Assembly (NCBI RefSeq): GCF_020707265.1
Contig: NZ_JAJFEQ010000004.1
Location: 1 to 64,000 of the forward strand
Reading direction: 5' to 3'
From: Massilia sp. IC2-477
GTDB taxonomy: Bacteria; Pseudomonadota; Gammaproteobacteria; Burkholderiales; Burkholderiaceae_D
Length of the DNA: 64,000 nt
The notes beneath the pieces are model-generated. The model did no database searches, was not told where the DNA came from, and saw only the letters and a program-made list of their open reading frames with translations. This document shows positions 7,300 through 15,583 of this stretch, piece after piece. The translations under genes were made by a program, and so were the position numbers. Numbering within the stretch: the stretch's first letter is position 1; each line of letters starts with the position of its first letter.

Positions 7300-10050
7300 T
7301 CAGTCGTCGAGTGCTTCGATGCTGTAATGCGCGAAAGGGATCGCGCTGATAAATCGCTCGGTCAAGCCAGCCGCGTCGGTTCGACCTTCAAACACGCGGC
7401 CGTCTTCTGTCGTGATCCGATAACGCTGGTTCTTCATCGGTTCGTCAGTTCCCATCCAGCGAAGAACGGTTTGCTGATCGTGCGCTGTCTCGCTGGTCGG
7501 CAGCTTCACGGCTTCCAGGCTGCTACCTTCTGGTTTAACGTGGGCGAATTTGGATGATTTGATCGTATGGTCGCCGCTGCTTTGCAGTGTGATCGCTCCG
7601 CCACCGATATCAACTTGCGCTCCTTGCGCGACAAAGCGCAGCTTCGGCGCCTGCAACACGATTTCGTCGGTAGCAGTCAACACAATGCGTTTGGCTGACG
7701 TGATCTCGATATCGTCGGTGTGGGTCTGTAAGTCGAGCTTGCCGCTGGCTGCGATAACCTTGATGCCGAGACGGTGCGCGAACAGGCTGATACTGTCCGA
7801 GACGCGCGCCAATAGCTTCTTGCCGACTGATAGCTGGGTGTTTCCGATACTGACAATGTCAACATGCGTCTGGGCGCCGATCGCAATATTGTCCTGGCTC
7901 GTCATTGCAGCACCTGCGGGAGCAGACAGTGCCACAACGGGTTTTCCGCCTTCGCCCGAAGACCCTGTTCCGGTATTACTTCCCGCCTCCCACTGTTTCA
8001 AGTAAGTGATCAGCTGGTCAAGTTCCTTGTCATCCGTGCTGTCCGCATGATGCGTCACCGACAGCTCCGCAAGTTGTCGCTGGACGCCCTGCAGTGCCTC
8101 CACTAACCCGATCAGCTCTGCGCGGTCCAGCTGTTTGCCGCCGGCTCCCTGACGCGCAGCAGCGCTGATGAATACGCCTTGCGCTCCTCGCACGGCGACC
8201 GCATTATCACTACGCAGCTCCGCTCCCTGGCCACGCGGCTCACCTTTGCCCTCACTGCGCGGATGGGACAGCCAGCCGAGGTTCAGTTCGCTGTGTCCAT
8301 GCTGCGAAGACAGCTGGGCATTGATCTGTCCTGGCGTATCGTCGAACCGCAGCTGGTTGTAACGGTTGCCTTGAACTTCCTTGCTCTTGATGCCAGCCAG
8401 GTACCTGTTCCCGGGCAGCTCGCCGATATGACTGAACGAAGGTGGCGGAGCCGTGCCGCCGTGGACCTGGCCCACGATGATCGGCTTGTCCGGGTCTCCC
8501 CCAAGGAAATCAACGATCACTTCGTCACCCACGCGCGGCAACGTAATCGTTCCCCAGTGATTACTGGCCCAGGTGCTGGCAACGCGTATCCAGGCTGAGT
8601 CCCGATCGCTGTCACTTGCCCCAACACCGTCGGCGTGGCTGTGGTCTTCTGCCCGGGTGCCGGGAAAGCGCACTTTAACGCGGCCATATGCGTCGCAATG
8701 GACCTCCTCGCCTACTGGGCCTACCACAACGGCGCTTTGCAGCCGGGGGCGCGGCAAGTCGGCGCGAGGGTCGAACGCTGGAACAATCGGAATACCGCGC
8801 CGCACGCACGAGAAACGGTTGGTATAGCGCATGCCTCGCTCTGCGCTCGCTCCCTCGAGTGCGCTCTTCGCTGCGGTAGTATCCCAGCAACTGAGCGCAA
8901 ACAGACGTCGAACCTGCTCGTCAACCGTTTTGGGCAGGTTGTTCTCGGCGTCAATCTCAAGGCGCGTAATAATGAACTCCCGCTCGCTATCGGGATGCGC
9001 GTCGATTTCACGATGTCCCGTCAGGGCTATCCACTCCCCTATGCACAGGGTCCGTACACTTCCCTCACCGTGAAAGCACTTCGACTCGAACTCGTGGCGC
9101 TTCATGCGAAGTTCGCCAAGGCTGCGGTAGTCATCCGCATCAGCGCCCACGTGCGGTGCCTCGATCAAGTAATCGTCGAGAACGGCCGCAAGCTGGTTTC
9201 CTGTTTCTCCCTGATCCACACATGACGGCGTGCTGCTCGACATTGGGCGTGCCTGCATGTAATCGCAGCTTTTACGCGTCACGTTGCCGGGCTTGATAGA
9301 CCGCACCGGGCTCCACGAAATAATTGTGTCACTTTGTTCCGTGCTGCCATCCTGGTGATACCGGACAGTGCCCGCGGCGTTTCGCGGCAGAAGGTATCCG
9401 TCATCGAACAGCACAAGCGCGTGGCCCGGCGTATCCTGCTCGTGTGAATCGCTCGCTTGTCCGGGCCGAATGAACCAAGCGATACCGCGGCGCTTCCATA
9501 GGCGGCGTAGAAAGTCGGCGTCCGACTCGTTATGTTGCATTGTGAATTCGCGGGCGGGGTATGTGCCGGTCACACATGACAAGTCTGCCTCAAATGCTTT
9601 AGCCAACACTGAGTTGGTCTGCCGCCATTCGCCCAGAATAGTCTGTGTGATCTCCAGTTCATTTCGATTCCGGAAAATGCGAGTATTGGTGCGATACTCC
9701 ATCAGCGCCAACGCGTCGCGCATGACTAGTTGATAGGTCGCTAGCCCACCGTCACTTTGCCCAGCGGCCGCTTGTGTCACGATGCCACAAACCGCACGGA
9801 CGTTCCCACGGTCAGTCACGAACTGGAGCTCGACCGGTAAGCCAATAAATGTCTTTAGTGGGTAATCATCGCGTGTTGATACGCAGAGAAGTCGATATTC
9901 CAGCCCGCCGCAGAGCGCTTCACTTCCTGTCACGCGTTTAACCAGCAACACGTCGTCGAACACGTACTGATGTTGCCGTAATCGTAAACGGATGGGGCGG
10001 TTCGCTTCAGACAAACCCACGAACGTGTCGATCAAACCCTTGAGGTTCAT
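7300..10050 (-). CDS. vgrG: VgrG spike protein with C-terminal DUF2345 and transthyretin-like extension
   Basis: This 916-residue VgrG has a gp27-like N-terminus (about 1-390), a gp5-like OB fold around residues 440-560 (HCDAYGRVKVRFPGTR, WIRVASTWASNHWG, PRVGDEVIVDFLGGDPDKP), then a DUF2345 beta-helix rich in short repeats (about 600-840). The last ~70 residues (KNQRYRITTEDGRVFEGRTD) look like the transthyretin-like adaptor that binds Tle lipases in some VgrGs. A Ser/Gly linker sits near residue 680. It heads a four-gene unit with lipase, immunity and PAAR genes. No tss core genes lie in the window, so it must use a baseplate encoded elsewhere. Confidence 0.93.
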   Translation of the reverse strand: MNLKGLIDTFVGLSEANRPIRLRLRQHQYVFDDVLLVKRVTGSEALCGGLEYRLLCVSTRDDYPLKTFIGLPVELQFVTDRGNVRAVCGIVTQAAAGQSDGGLATYQLVMRDALALMEYRTNTRIFRNRNELEITQTILGEWRQTNSVLAKAFEADLSCVTGTYPAREFTMQHNESDADFLRRLWKRRGIAWFIRPGQASDSHEQDTPGHALVLFDDGYLLPRNAAGTVRYHQDGSTEQSDTIISWSPVRSIKPGNVTRKSCDYMQARPMSSSTPSCVDQGETGNQLAAVLDDYLIEAPHVGADADDYRSLGELRMKRHEFESKCFHGEGSVRTLCIGEWIALTGHREIDAHPDSEREFIITRLEIDAENNLPKTVDEQVRRLFALSCWDTTAAKSALEGASAERGMRYTNRFSCVRRGIPIVPAFDPRADLPRPRLQSAVVVGPVGEEVHCDAYGRVKVRFPGTRAEDHSHADGVGASDSDRDSAWIRVASTWASNHWGTITLPRVGDEVIVDFLGGDPDKPIIVGQVHGGTAPPPSFSHIGELPGNRYLAGIKSKEVQGNRYNQLRFDDTPGQINAQLSSQHGHSELNLGWLSHPRSEGKGEPRGQGAELRSDNAVAVRGAQGVFISAAARQGAGGKQLDRAELIGLVEALQGVQRQLAELSVTHHADSTDDKELDQLITYLKQWEAGSNTGTGSSGEGGKPVVALSAPAGAAMTSQDNIAIGAQTHVDIVSIGNTQLSVGKKLLARVSDSISLFAHRLGIKVIAASGKLDLQTHTDDIEITSAKRIVLTATDEIVLQAPKLRFVAQGAQVDIGGGAITLQSSGDHTIKSSKFAHVKPEGSSLEAVKLPTSETAHDQQTVLRWMGTDEPMKNQRYRITTEDGRVFEGRTDAAGLTERFISAIPFAHYSIEALDD

Positions 10051-10184
10051 TCCGGATTGGCTCCAAGCCTTTGTAGAGCGACATTGCCCTATCGAAGCGA
10101 ACAGTATTGCAACTATTCGCTGACTGGAGTTGAGCTTGAATAAGCTCGATGTTCAGGAGAAAAACTTTTATGAGGATCTGGCTC

Positions 10185-10613
10185 TCAAGCCTCCTCGCCC
10201 TGCACCCGCTCGAAAGGTCCGATGCATGTCTGCATGCTCTCGTCCGCGCACATCAGGAACAGCGCCTTCGACGGGTGGAAGCGGATGTAGTTGGTGGCCC
10301 TGGTGCCGGGCTTCATGACGGCGCCCGCGCAATCCTTCTTGCCGTTGTCCTTGACGATGCGGTCTTCCAGCCGGTAGAAGCCCTTGGTGCTGGGCTTGGC
10401 GGGAATGTCGTATTCGCTTTCCGAGACTTCCTCGGCGCTGGTCACCAGGGTGGTGCCGTCGGCGCGGAAACGATAGGTCTCCGAGCAGCCCAGGTCGGGC
10501 AGGCTCAGTTTCCAGATGCCGAGGATCGGGTGGTCAGCCGGCGGCGCGGCCTGCGCGCCCGCCATCACGGAAACCAGGAAGGCTCCAGTCAACACTGCGG
10601 CAGACACACGCAT
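10185..10613 (-). CDS. small secreted protein of unknown function
   Basis: This 142-residue protein has a clear Sec signal peptide (about residues 1-22, ending AQA-A). The mature part begins HPILGIWKLSLP and has a pattern (GIWKL, YRFRADGT, GFYRLED) like small lipocalin-like beta-barrel proteins with a Gly-x-Trp start. Five cysteines (LGC, KKDC, LMC, QTC among them) could form disulfides in the periplasm. No enzyme motif is visible. It stands alone on the minus strand between the NYN-LOTUS gene and vgrG. Its normal high GC suggests the host core rather than the T6SS cassette. Confidence 0.65.
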   Translation of the reverse strand: MRVSAAVLTGAFLVSVMAGAQAAPPADHPILGIWKLSLPDLGCSETYRFRADGTTLVTSAEEVSESEYDIPAKPSTKGFYRLEDRIVKDNGKKDCAGAVMKPGTRATNYIRFHPSKALFLMCADESMQTCIGPFERVQGEEA

Positions 10614-10718
10614 GGCACGCTCCTTCGCACGTTGCGACAGCCGGGCGGACGCGCGGCCGGCCCGCGCATGCGGACGATGCCATTATTGCATCGGTGGCGC
10701 GTGCACGTCGCACGTAGT

Positions 10719-10753
10719 CGTAGGGATGGTCGGCGAAGCCGACCATCCCTACG
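10719..10753. repeat. 35-bp perfect palindrome of the GTAGGG family
   Basis: A 16-bp perfect inverted repeat, CGTAGGGATGGTCGGC (10719-10734) and its complement (10738-10753), has a three-base loop GAA. It begins two bases past the stop codon of the NYN-LOTUS gene. It resembles the GTAGGGTGGGCGG elements at 26185 and 47404 in opening sequence and structure, and could act as a terminator or an mRNA-stabilising hairpin. There is no T tract. Confidence 0.75.
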
Positions 10754-10755
10754 AA

Positions 10756-12171
10756 TCACTCACCGGTCTTCGGCTTGGCTGGACGGCGGCTGCGCGGCGC
10801 GGCCTTGCGGGCCGGCGCCTTGTGGGCCGGACGGGCGGCCTTCTTGCGCGCGGGCTTCGCCTCGTCGTCGCCTGCTGCCTCCGCCTCAGGTGCGTCCGGC
10901 GTGAGGTCCGCCGTGTCGGCGGCGCTGTCCTGCGCCACGGTCGGCGCCGGCAGTTCGACTGCCGCTTCCACTGGTGCCTCGGCCGCGGCCTTCTTGGCGG
11001 CCGGCTTGCGCGGCGTGCGGCGGCGTTCCTTGGCTGGAGCCGGGGCCGGTTCCACAGCGGCTTCTTCTGCCACGACAGCTTCGGCTGGCGCTTCGGCCAC
11101 CGGCTCCGGCTCGGCCGGTGCTTCCTCGATGACTGGCTGGGCGAGGTCCACGTCCGGCGCGGTCAGCTCGGGCGCGCCTGGCGCCGCATCGCGGCCCCTG
11201 CCCCCGCGGCCGCCACGGCTGCGGCGGCGCGGCTCCGGCCGGGCTTCCTGCGCTTCTTCGCCGACCTGTTCGGTGCCGACCGCTTCCTCGGCGCCTCCCG
11301 TTTCCGGCGCCACCACCAGCTCCGGCGCCGGCATCGCGACCGCGCTAGCTGCGCTGCGGTACACATAGGTGCCGGATTTCTCGTCGCGGCCGAACTCGAA
11401 CAGGCCGCGGGTCTGGGCTTCTTCCAGCAGGTTGCCGAAGGTGCGGAAGCCGTAATAGGTTTCCGAGAAGTCCGGACGGCGGCGCTTGAGGGTGTCCTTC
11501 AGCAGCGAGGCCCAGATCTTGCCGGTGTCGCCGCGTTCGGAGACCAGGGCGTCGAAGGTCTCGACCACCATCTCGAGGGCCTGCACCTTGCGCGCTTCCA
11601 GTTCTTCCTTGCGCTTGTCGTCGCTCGGACGGCGCGAGGACGGCTGGCCGCGGCGGGCGTCGAGTTCTTCCTTGCGCTTGGCGGCGGCGCGGTTCTTTTC
11701 GCGCACCAGGTCGTCGTAGAAGATGAATTCGTCGCAGTTCGCCACCAGAAGATCAGAGGTGGACTGCTTGACGCCCACGCCGATCACGCGCTTGGCGTTC
11801 TCGCGCAGCTTCGACACCAGGGGCGAAAAGTCCGAGTCGCCCGAGATGATGACGAAGGTGTCGACGTGCGCCTTGGTGTAGCACAGGTCGAGGGCATCGA
11901 CGACCATGCGGATGTCGGCCGAGTTCTTGCCGGACTGGCGCACGTGCGGGATCTCGATCAGCTCGAAGTTCGCTTCGTGCATCGGCGCCTTGAAGGCCTT
12001 GTAGCGGTCCCAGTCGCAATAGGCTTTCTTGACCACGATGCTGCCCTTGAGCAGCAGGCGCTCCAGCACCGGCTTGATGTCGAATTTCTCGTAATTGGCG
12101 TCACGCACGCCGAGCGCGACGTTTTCGAAGTCGCAGAACACCGCCATGCTGATGTTGTCGGAGGAAGCCAT
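10756..12171 (-). CDS. NYN-domain (LabA/DUF88-like) protein with OST-HTH/LOTUS domain and histone-H1-like tail
   Basis: This 471-residue protein has three parts. Residues about 5-155 form a NYN/PIN-like nuclease domain with the expected acidic residues in FCDFEN, NSADIRMVVDAL and ISGDSDFSPLV. Residues about 195-275 form an OST-HTH/LOTUS RNA-binding domain (DTGKIWASLLKDTLKRRRPDFSE). The rest is an Ala/Pro/Lys/Arg-rich low-complexity tail ending in KKAARPAHKAPARK-type repeats, like bacterial histone H1 tails. A cytoplasmic RNA-processing or RNA-binding role is likely, but no substrate can be inferred. The gene is transcribed alone, divergent from the hybrid kinase gene. Confidence 0.85.
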   Translation of the reverse strand: MASSDNISMAVFCDFENVALGVRDANYEKFDIKPVLERLLLKGSIVVKKAYCDWDRYKAFKAPMHEANFELIEIPHVRQSGKNSADIRMVVDALDLCYTKAHVDTFVIISGDSDFSPLVSKLRENAKRVIGVGVKQSTSDLLVANCDEFIFYDDLVREKNRAAAKRKEELDARRGQPSSRRPSDDKRKEELEARKVQALEMVVETFDALVSERGDTGKIWASLLKDTLKRRRPDFSETYYGFRTFGNLLEEAQTRGLFEFGRDEKSGTYVYRSAASAVAMPAPELVVAPETGGAEEAVGTEQVGEEAQEARPEPRRRSRGGRGGRGRDAAPGAPELTAPDVDLAQPVIEEAPAEPEPVAEAPAEAVVAEEAAVEPAPAPAKERRRTPRKPAAKKAAAEAPVEAAVELPAPTVAQDSAADTADLTPDAPEAEAAGDDEAKPARKKAARPAHKAPARKAAPRSRRPAKPKTGE

Positions 12172-12294
12172 GAATTATTGCTTTCAGATAATAGAAGGAC
12201 AAACTGACCGGGATTATACGCAACCCGCTTCCGCACCGCCTCACACGCGCCGCACGATACCAAAGGAAATGTGCCATGGGCTGCATTTCGATTT

Positions 12295-12300
12295 TATAAT
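12295..12300 (+). promoter_or_regulatory. candidate -10 box for the hybrid kinase gene
   Basis: An exact TATAAT lies 36 bases before the ATG at 12336 in an otherwise GC-rich divergent gap. The -35 region is poor. If transcription starts just downstream, the in-frame TTG at 12300 would lie outside the transcript, which supports the ATG at 12336 as the real start. Confidence 0.4.
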
Positions 12301-12335
12301 TGCATCTTTCCACACGGCTGACCCGGAAACGACCC

Positions 12336-14255
12336 ATGCTTTCGCCCTCCGTCTTTGAGTCGGCCTTCAGCAGTTCGCCAGGCGGCGCCTACCTGCTCTC
12401 ACCTACGCCGGACGCCATCGTCCTGGCCGTCAACGACGCCTTCCTGACAGCCTCGGGACGCACACGCGAGGACCTGGTGGGCATCAGCCTGTTCGTGGCC
12501 TTCCCGGCCGACCCCAACGATCCGCTCGACACCGGCGAGAGCGACCTGCGCAACTCGCTCGCGCGGGTGCTGGCGACCGGCGGGCCGGACCGCCTGCCCG
12601 CGCAGCGCTATCCGATCCCGGTCGAAGGGCCGGATGGCAGCGTCGTCTTCGAGGAACGCTTCTGGAGCGCGGTCAGTACGCCCCTGTTCGGCGAGGATGG
12701 CGGCATCGCCTGCATCCTCCACAGCACCAACGACGTCACCGCCCAGGTACGCTCGGAGGCGGCGCTGCGCGAGAGCGAAAAGCGCTACCGGGCCCTGACC
12801 ACGGCCGGCCAGGTGGTGTACCGGATGAATGCCGACTGGACCGAGATGCACGAACTGGACGGCCGCGGCTTCCTGAAGGACAGCACGGAACCGGAGCCGT
12901 TCTGGCTCAACGACTACGTTCCCGAGGACGAGCGGGAACGGGTGTATGCGGCGGTGCGCGAAGCGATCCGCACCGGCAGCGTGTTCGAGCTGGAGCACCG
13001 GGTGCGCCGCATCGACGGCAGCGTCGGCTGGGCCCTGTCGCGCGCCGTGCCGATGGCTGACGCCCAGGGCCACGTCTACGAATGGGTGGGCGCCGCCAGC
13101 GACATCACCGAGCGCAAGGCGGCTGAAGAGAAGCTGCGCGAGTCGGACCGCCGCAAGGACGAGTTCCTGGCGATGCTGGCGCACGAGCTGCGCAACCCGA
13201 TCGCCCCGATCAGCGCCGCCGCCGCGCTGCTGCAGCGCGTGAAAGCGGACGAGTCCCTGGTGCGCCGCACCAGCGAAATCATCGCGCGCCAGGTCGGGCA
13301 CATGACGGGACTGATCGACGACCTGCTCGACGTCTCGCGGGTCACGCGCGGACTGGTGGAAATGGAGTGCGCGCCGCTCGACCTGCGCGATGTGCTGCAG
13401 GATGCGGTGGAACAGGTCATGCCGCAGGTGGAGGCGCGCCGCCACGCGCTGTCGCTGGCGACCCCGCCGGAACCGGTCATGGTCATGGGCGACAAGAAGC
13501 GCCTGGTGCAGGTCGTGGCCAACCTCCTCAACAACGCCACCAAGTACACGCCCGAGGGCGGCCGCCTGGAAGTGCGCGGCAGCGCTAGCGGCGGCCATGC
13601 CTGCATCGAGGTGCTCGACAACGGCATCGGCATGACGCCGGAACTGACAGGGCGCGTATTCGACCTGTTCGCCCAGGCCGAGCGCAGCGCCGACCGCTCG
13701 CTGGGCGGCCTGGGCCTGGGGCTGGCCCTGGTGAAAAGCCTGGTCGAACTGCATGGCGGCGCGGTAGCCTGCACCAGTCCCGGCCTGGGCCTGGGTAGCA
13801 CCTTCTCGGTCTGCCTGCCCTGCCTCGCTACCGAGAACATGGCCGGCGACCTGTCCGGCGCCCACGATCCGGCCGGCGCCGGCGCTGCCGGCGCACCGCT
13901 GCGCGTGCTGGTGGTGGACGACAACGTCGACGCGGCCGTGATGCTGTCGATGGTGCTGGAAGCGTCCGGCCACCAGACCCTGGTCGAGCACGGCGCCCGC
14001 GAGGCGCTGGCGCGAGCGCGCGAGGTCGCGCCCCAGGTCTGCCTGCTCGACATCGGCCTGCCCGAGATGGACGGCAAGGAACTGGCGCGCCGCCTGCGCG
14101 CCGAGCCGGCCACCGCGGGCGCCGTGCTGGTGGCCGTCACCGGCTACGGCCAGGACAGCGAGCGCGAACAGATCATGGCCGCCGGCTTCGACCACCACCT
14201 GGTCAAGCCGGTCGACATGGACCGGCTGGGCAGGATCCTGGCGGCGGCGGGTTGA
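12336..14255 (+). CDS. PAS-containing hybrid sensor histidine kinase with C-terminal receiver
   Basis: This 639-residue cytoplasmic sensor has no membrane segment. Two PAS-type modules occupy about residues 1-265 (the second ends VGAASDITERKAAEE). A HisKA domain follows with H283 in FLAMLAHELRNPI, then a HATPase domain (NLLNNATKYTPEGG, DNGIGM, GLGLGLALVKSLV). The C-terminal receiver (about 520-638) has the phospho-acceptor D572 in LLDIGLPEMDG and a VKP lysine. There is no DNA-binding output, so phosphate probably moves to another protein or the receiver acts internally. A small acidic protein gene follows immediately. The ATG is preceded by GGAAACG. Confidence 0.9.
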   Translation: MLSPSVFESAFSSSPGGAYLLSPTPDAIVLAVNDAFLTASGRTREDLVGISLFVAFPADPNDPLDTGESDLRNSLARVLATGGPDRLPAQRYPIPVEGPDGSVVFEERFWSAVSTPLFGEDGGIACILHSTNDVTAQVRSEAALRESEKRYRALTTAGQVVYRMNADWTEMHELDGRGFLKDSTEPEPFWLNDYVPEDERERVYAAVREAIRTGSVFELEHRVRRIDGSVGWALSRAVPMADAQGHVYEWVGAASDITERKAAEEKLRESDRRKDEFLAMLAHELRNPIAPISAAAALLQRVKADESLVRRTSEIIARQVGHMTGLIDDLLDVSRVTRGLVEMECAPLDLRDVLQDAVEQVMPQVEARRHALSLATPPEPVMVMGDKKRLVQVVANLLNNATKYTPEGGRLEVRGSASGGHACIEVLDNGIGMTPELTGRVFDLFAQAERSADRSLGGLGLGLALVKSLVELHGGAVACTSPGLGLGSTFSVCLPCLATENMAGDLSGAHDPAGAGAAGAPLRVLVVDDNVDAAVMLSMVLEASGHQTLVEHGAREALARAREVAPQVCLLDIGLPEMDGKELARRLRAEPATAGAVLVAVTGYGQDSEREQIMAAGFDHHLVKPVDMDRLGRILAAAG

Positions 14256-14257
14256 GC

Positions 14258-14686
14258 ATGATGCAGCCGACTCTCAGCTATCTGCACGTGCGTCCGGGCG
14301 AGGAGCTGCCGCCGCTCGACGCCTATCCGCCCTTCCTGGCCGTGCTGGTCGTCGACGTCGTCTGCGAAGAGATGTGGCGCTGGGAAGCCTGCCGCCGGCT
14401 GGCCGCCTCCCAGTGCCGGTACCTGCTGGCCTGGGGCGAACAATGCGAGGACTGGACCGAATCCGCCCTCGATGCCCAGCTCGAAGCCTTCGACTACGAG
14501 GACATCCCGCCCGAGAAACTCCTGATGACCACCTCGCACGAGGACGAAGACCTCGAGGAGGTATTCTGGTTCGCCCGCCACAAGGCGCGCCATCCGGCCC
14601 TGCAGCTGGCGCAGACGCTGATCATCCACATCGCCGAGCGCGGCCGCAAGGGGGAGATGGAAGCACGCTACGCCGCCGCAGCCTAA
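14258..14686 (+). CDS. small acidic protein of unknown function
   Basis: This gene encodes about 142 residues from the ATG at 14258 (a second ATG is adjacent). The protein is Glu/Asp-rich in its middle (SHEDEDLEEVFWFARH) and has aromatic and cysteine residues in the first half (VCEEMWRWEACRR, CRYLLAWGEQCEDW). No signal peptide, membrane segment or known catalytic motif is seen. It starts two bases after the stop of the hybrid histidine kinase, so the two are probably co-transcribed; a link to that signalling path is only inferred. Its TAA stop overlaps the terminal repeat of the palindromic element downstream. Confidence 0.6.
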   Translation: MMQPTLSYLHVRPGEELPPLDAYPPFLAVLVVDVVCEEMWRWEACRRLAASQCRYLLAWGEQCEDWTESALDAQLEAFDYEDIPPEKLLMTTSHEDEDLEEVFWFARHKARHPALQLAQTLIIHIAERGRKGEMEARYAAAA

Positions 14687-14789
14687 GAGCGCCTAACAAT
14701 TCCCCCCATGGCTGCGTTGCATCGTCTCGCCGTACTAGCGTACTGTCTTCGACGATGCGCCTTGCCCTGGGGGTTTTGTTAGGCGCTCT
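14686..14789. repeat. 104-bp MITE-like palindromic element
   Basis: Terminal inverted repeats AGAGCGCCTAACAA (14686-14699) and TTGTTAGGCGCTCT (14776-14789) are perfect over 14 bp. The inside is a second imperfect palindrome with arms GCATCGTC and GACGATGC around GTAC-TAGC-GTAC. It fills the gap between two convergent genes and supplies a base or two of each stop codon. No coding capacity is present. It could be a non-autonomous mobile element also used as a two-way terminator. Confidence 0.8.
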
Positions 14790-15207
14790 AAAGCAGCGCC
14801 AGCGTGTTGCGGTCGGGAGCGCCGTCGAACCAGCGGTCGATACATCCCTGGAATACCGCCTCGTCCGGGGCCACGTCGGCGAACAGGGTCATCGAGGAAT
14901 GGAACTTCATGTCGTCCGGCGTTCCGAACACGTCCTCGATGGTGTCGGCATCCAGGGCGACGACGATGCCGGCGCACTCGCGCAGGCGCGCACCCAGCAC
15001 CGGATGGGCCAGATAGGCCGCCGCTTCGTCGGCCGAGCGGATCGCGTAGCGCTGCGCCATCTCGCTGCGGCCGAGCCCCGCCAGCTGGGGAAAAATGAAC
15101 CACATCCAGTGGCTGCGCTTGCGTCCTGTCCGCAGTTCGGCCACGACCGTGTCGTAAACCGGATCCTGGGCGTCGACGAAGCGCTGCAGGTCGAATTCGT
15201 CCGTCAT
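14788..15207 (-). CDS. DUF1810 family protein
   Basis: This 139-residue cytoplasmic protein matches the DUF1810 pattern: an early FVDAQDPVYDTVVAELRTG helix, the signature KRSHWMWFIFPQL, then AHPVLGARLREC and a C-terminal DDMKFHSSMTLFA. The family is widespread and sometimes described as calpastatin-like, but its function is not established. The start at 15207 is chosen because GGAGGAAATC precedes that ATG at good spacing; a longer reading of the frame has no support. The last codon overlaps the MITE-like repeat. Confidence 0.85.
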   Translation of the reverse strand: MTDEFDLQRFVDAQDPVYDTVVAELRTGRKRSHWMWFIFPQLAGLGRSEMAQRYAIRSADEAAAYLAHPVLGARLRECAGIVVALDADTIEDVFGTPDDMKFHSSMTLFADVAPDEAVFQGCIDRWFDGAPDRNTLALL

Positions 15208-15290
15208 GATGATTTCCTCCTCCTTCTCGCTTTGGATGCTACCCCGTCGCGATGGTTTGCTAAAGTAGATCCAAAAGGACACACGATTGA

Positions 15291-15503
15291 ATGGACAGCC
15301 GCCACCTCCCCCTGTTGCTCGAACGCGAGATGCCATACGGCAAATATCAAGGCCGCAAGATTGCCGACCTGCCCGGCCATTACCTGGGCTGGTTCGCCCG
15401 CGAAGGTTTCCCGCGTGGCGAGCTGGGCCAGCTGCTGGCCCTGATGTACGAACTCGACCACAATAACCTGCGCGGCCTGCTCGACCCACTGCGGACCCGC
15501 TGA
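15291..15503 (+). CDS. DUF3820 family small protein
   Basis: This 70-residue protein has the DUF3820 signature MPYGKYQGRKIADLPGHYLGWF, followed by a helical LGQLLALMYELDHN tail. The family has been annotated as putative quorum-sensing-regulated virulence factors and is related to a domain found fused to exonucleases; biochemical evidence is thin. It is divergent from the DUF1810 gene and 80 bases upstream of the response-regulator operon. Confidence 0.85.
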   Translation: MDSRHLPLLLEREMPYGKYQGRKIADLPGHYLGWFAREGFPRGELGQLLALMYELDHNNLRGLLDPLRTR

Positions 15504-15583
15504 GGCGGCTCCCGGCGCCCTCATGGAACGCAGTTCCCATGCCGGTCGGCTATACTGGCGCCGGAGCCATTCTTTCGACTTCG

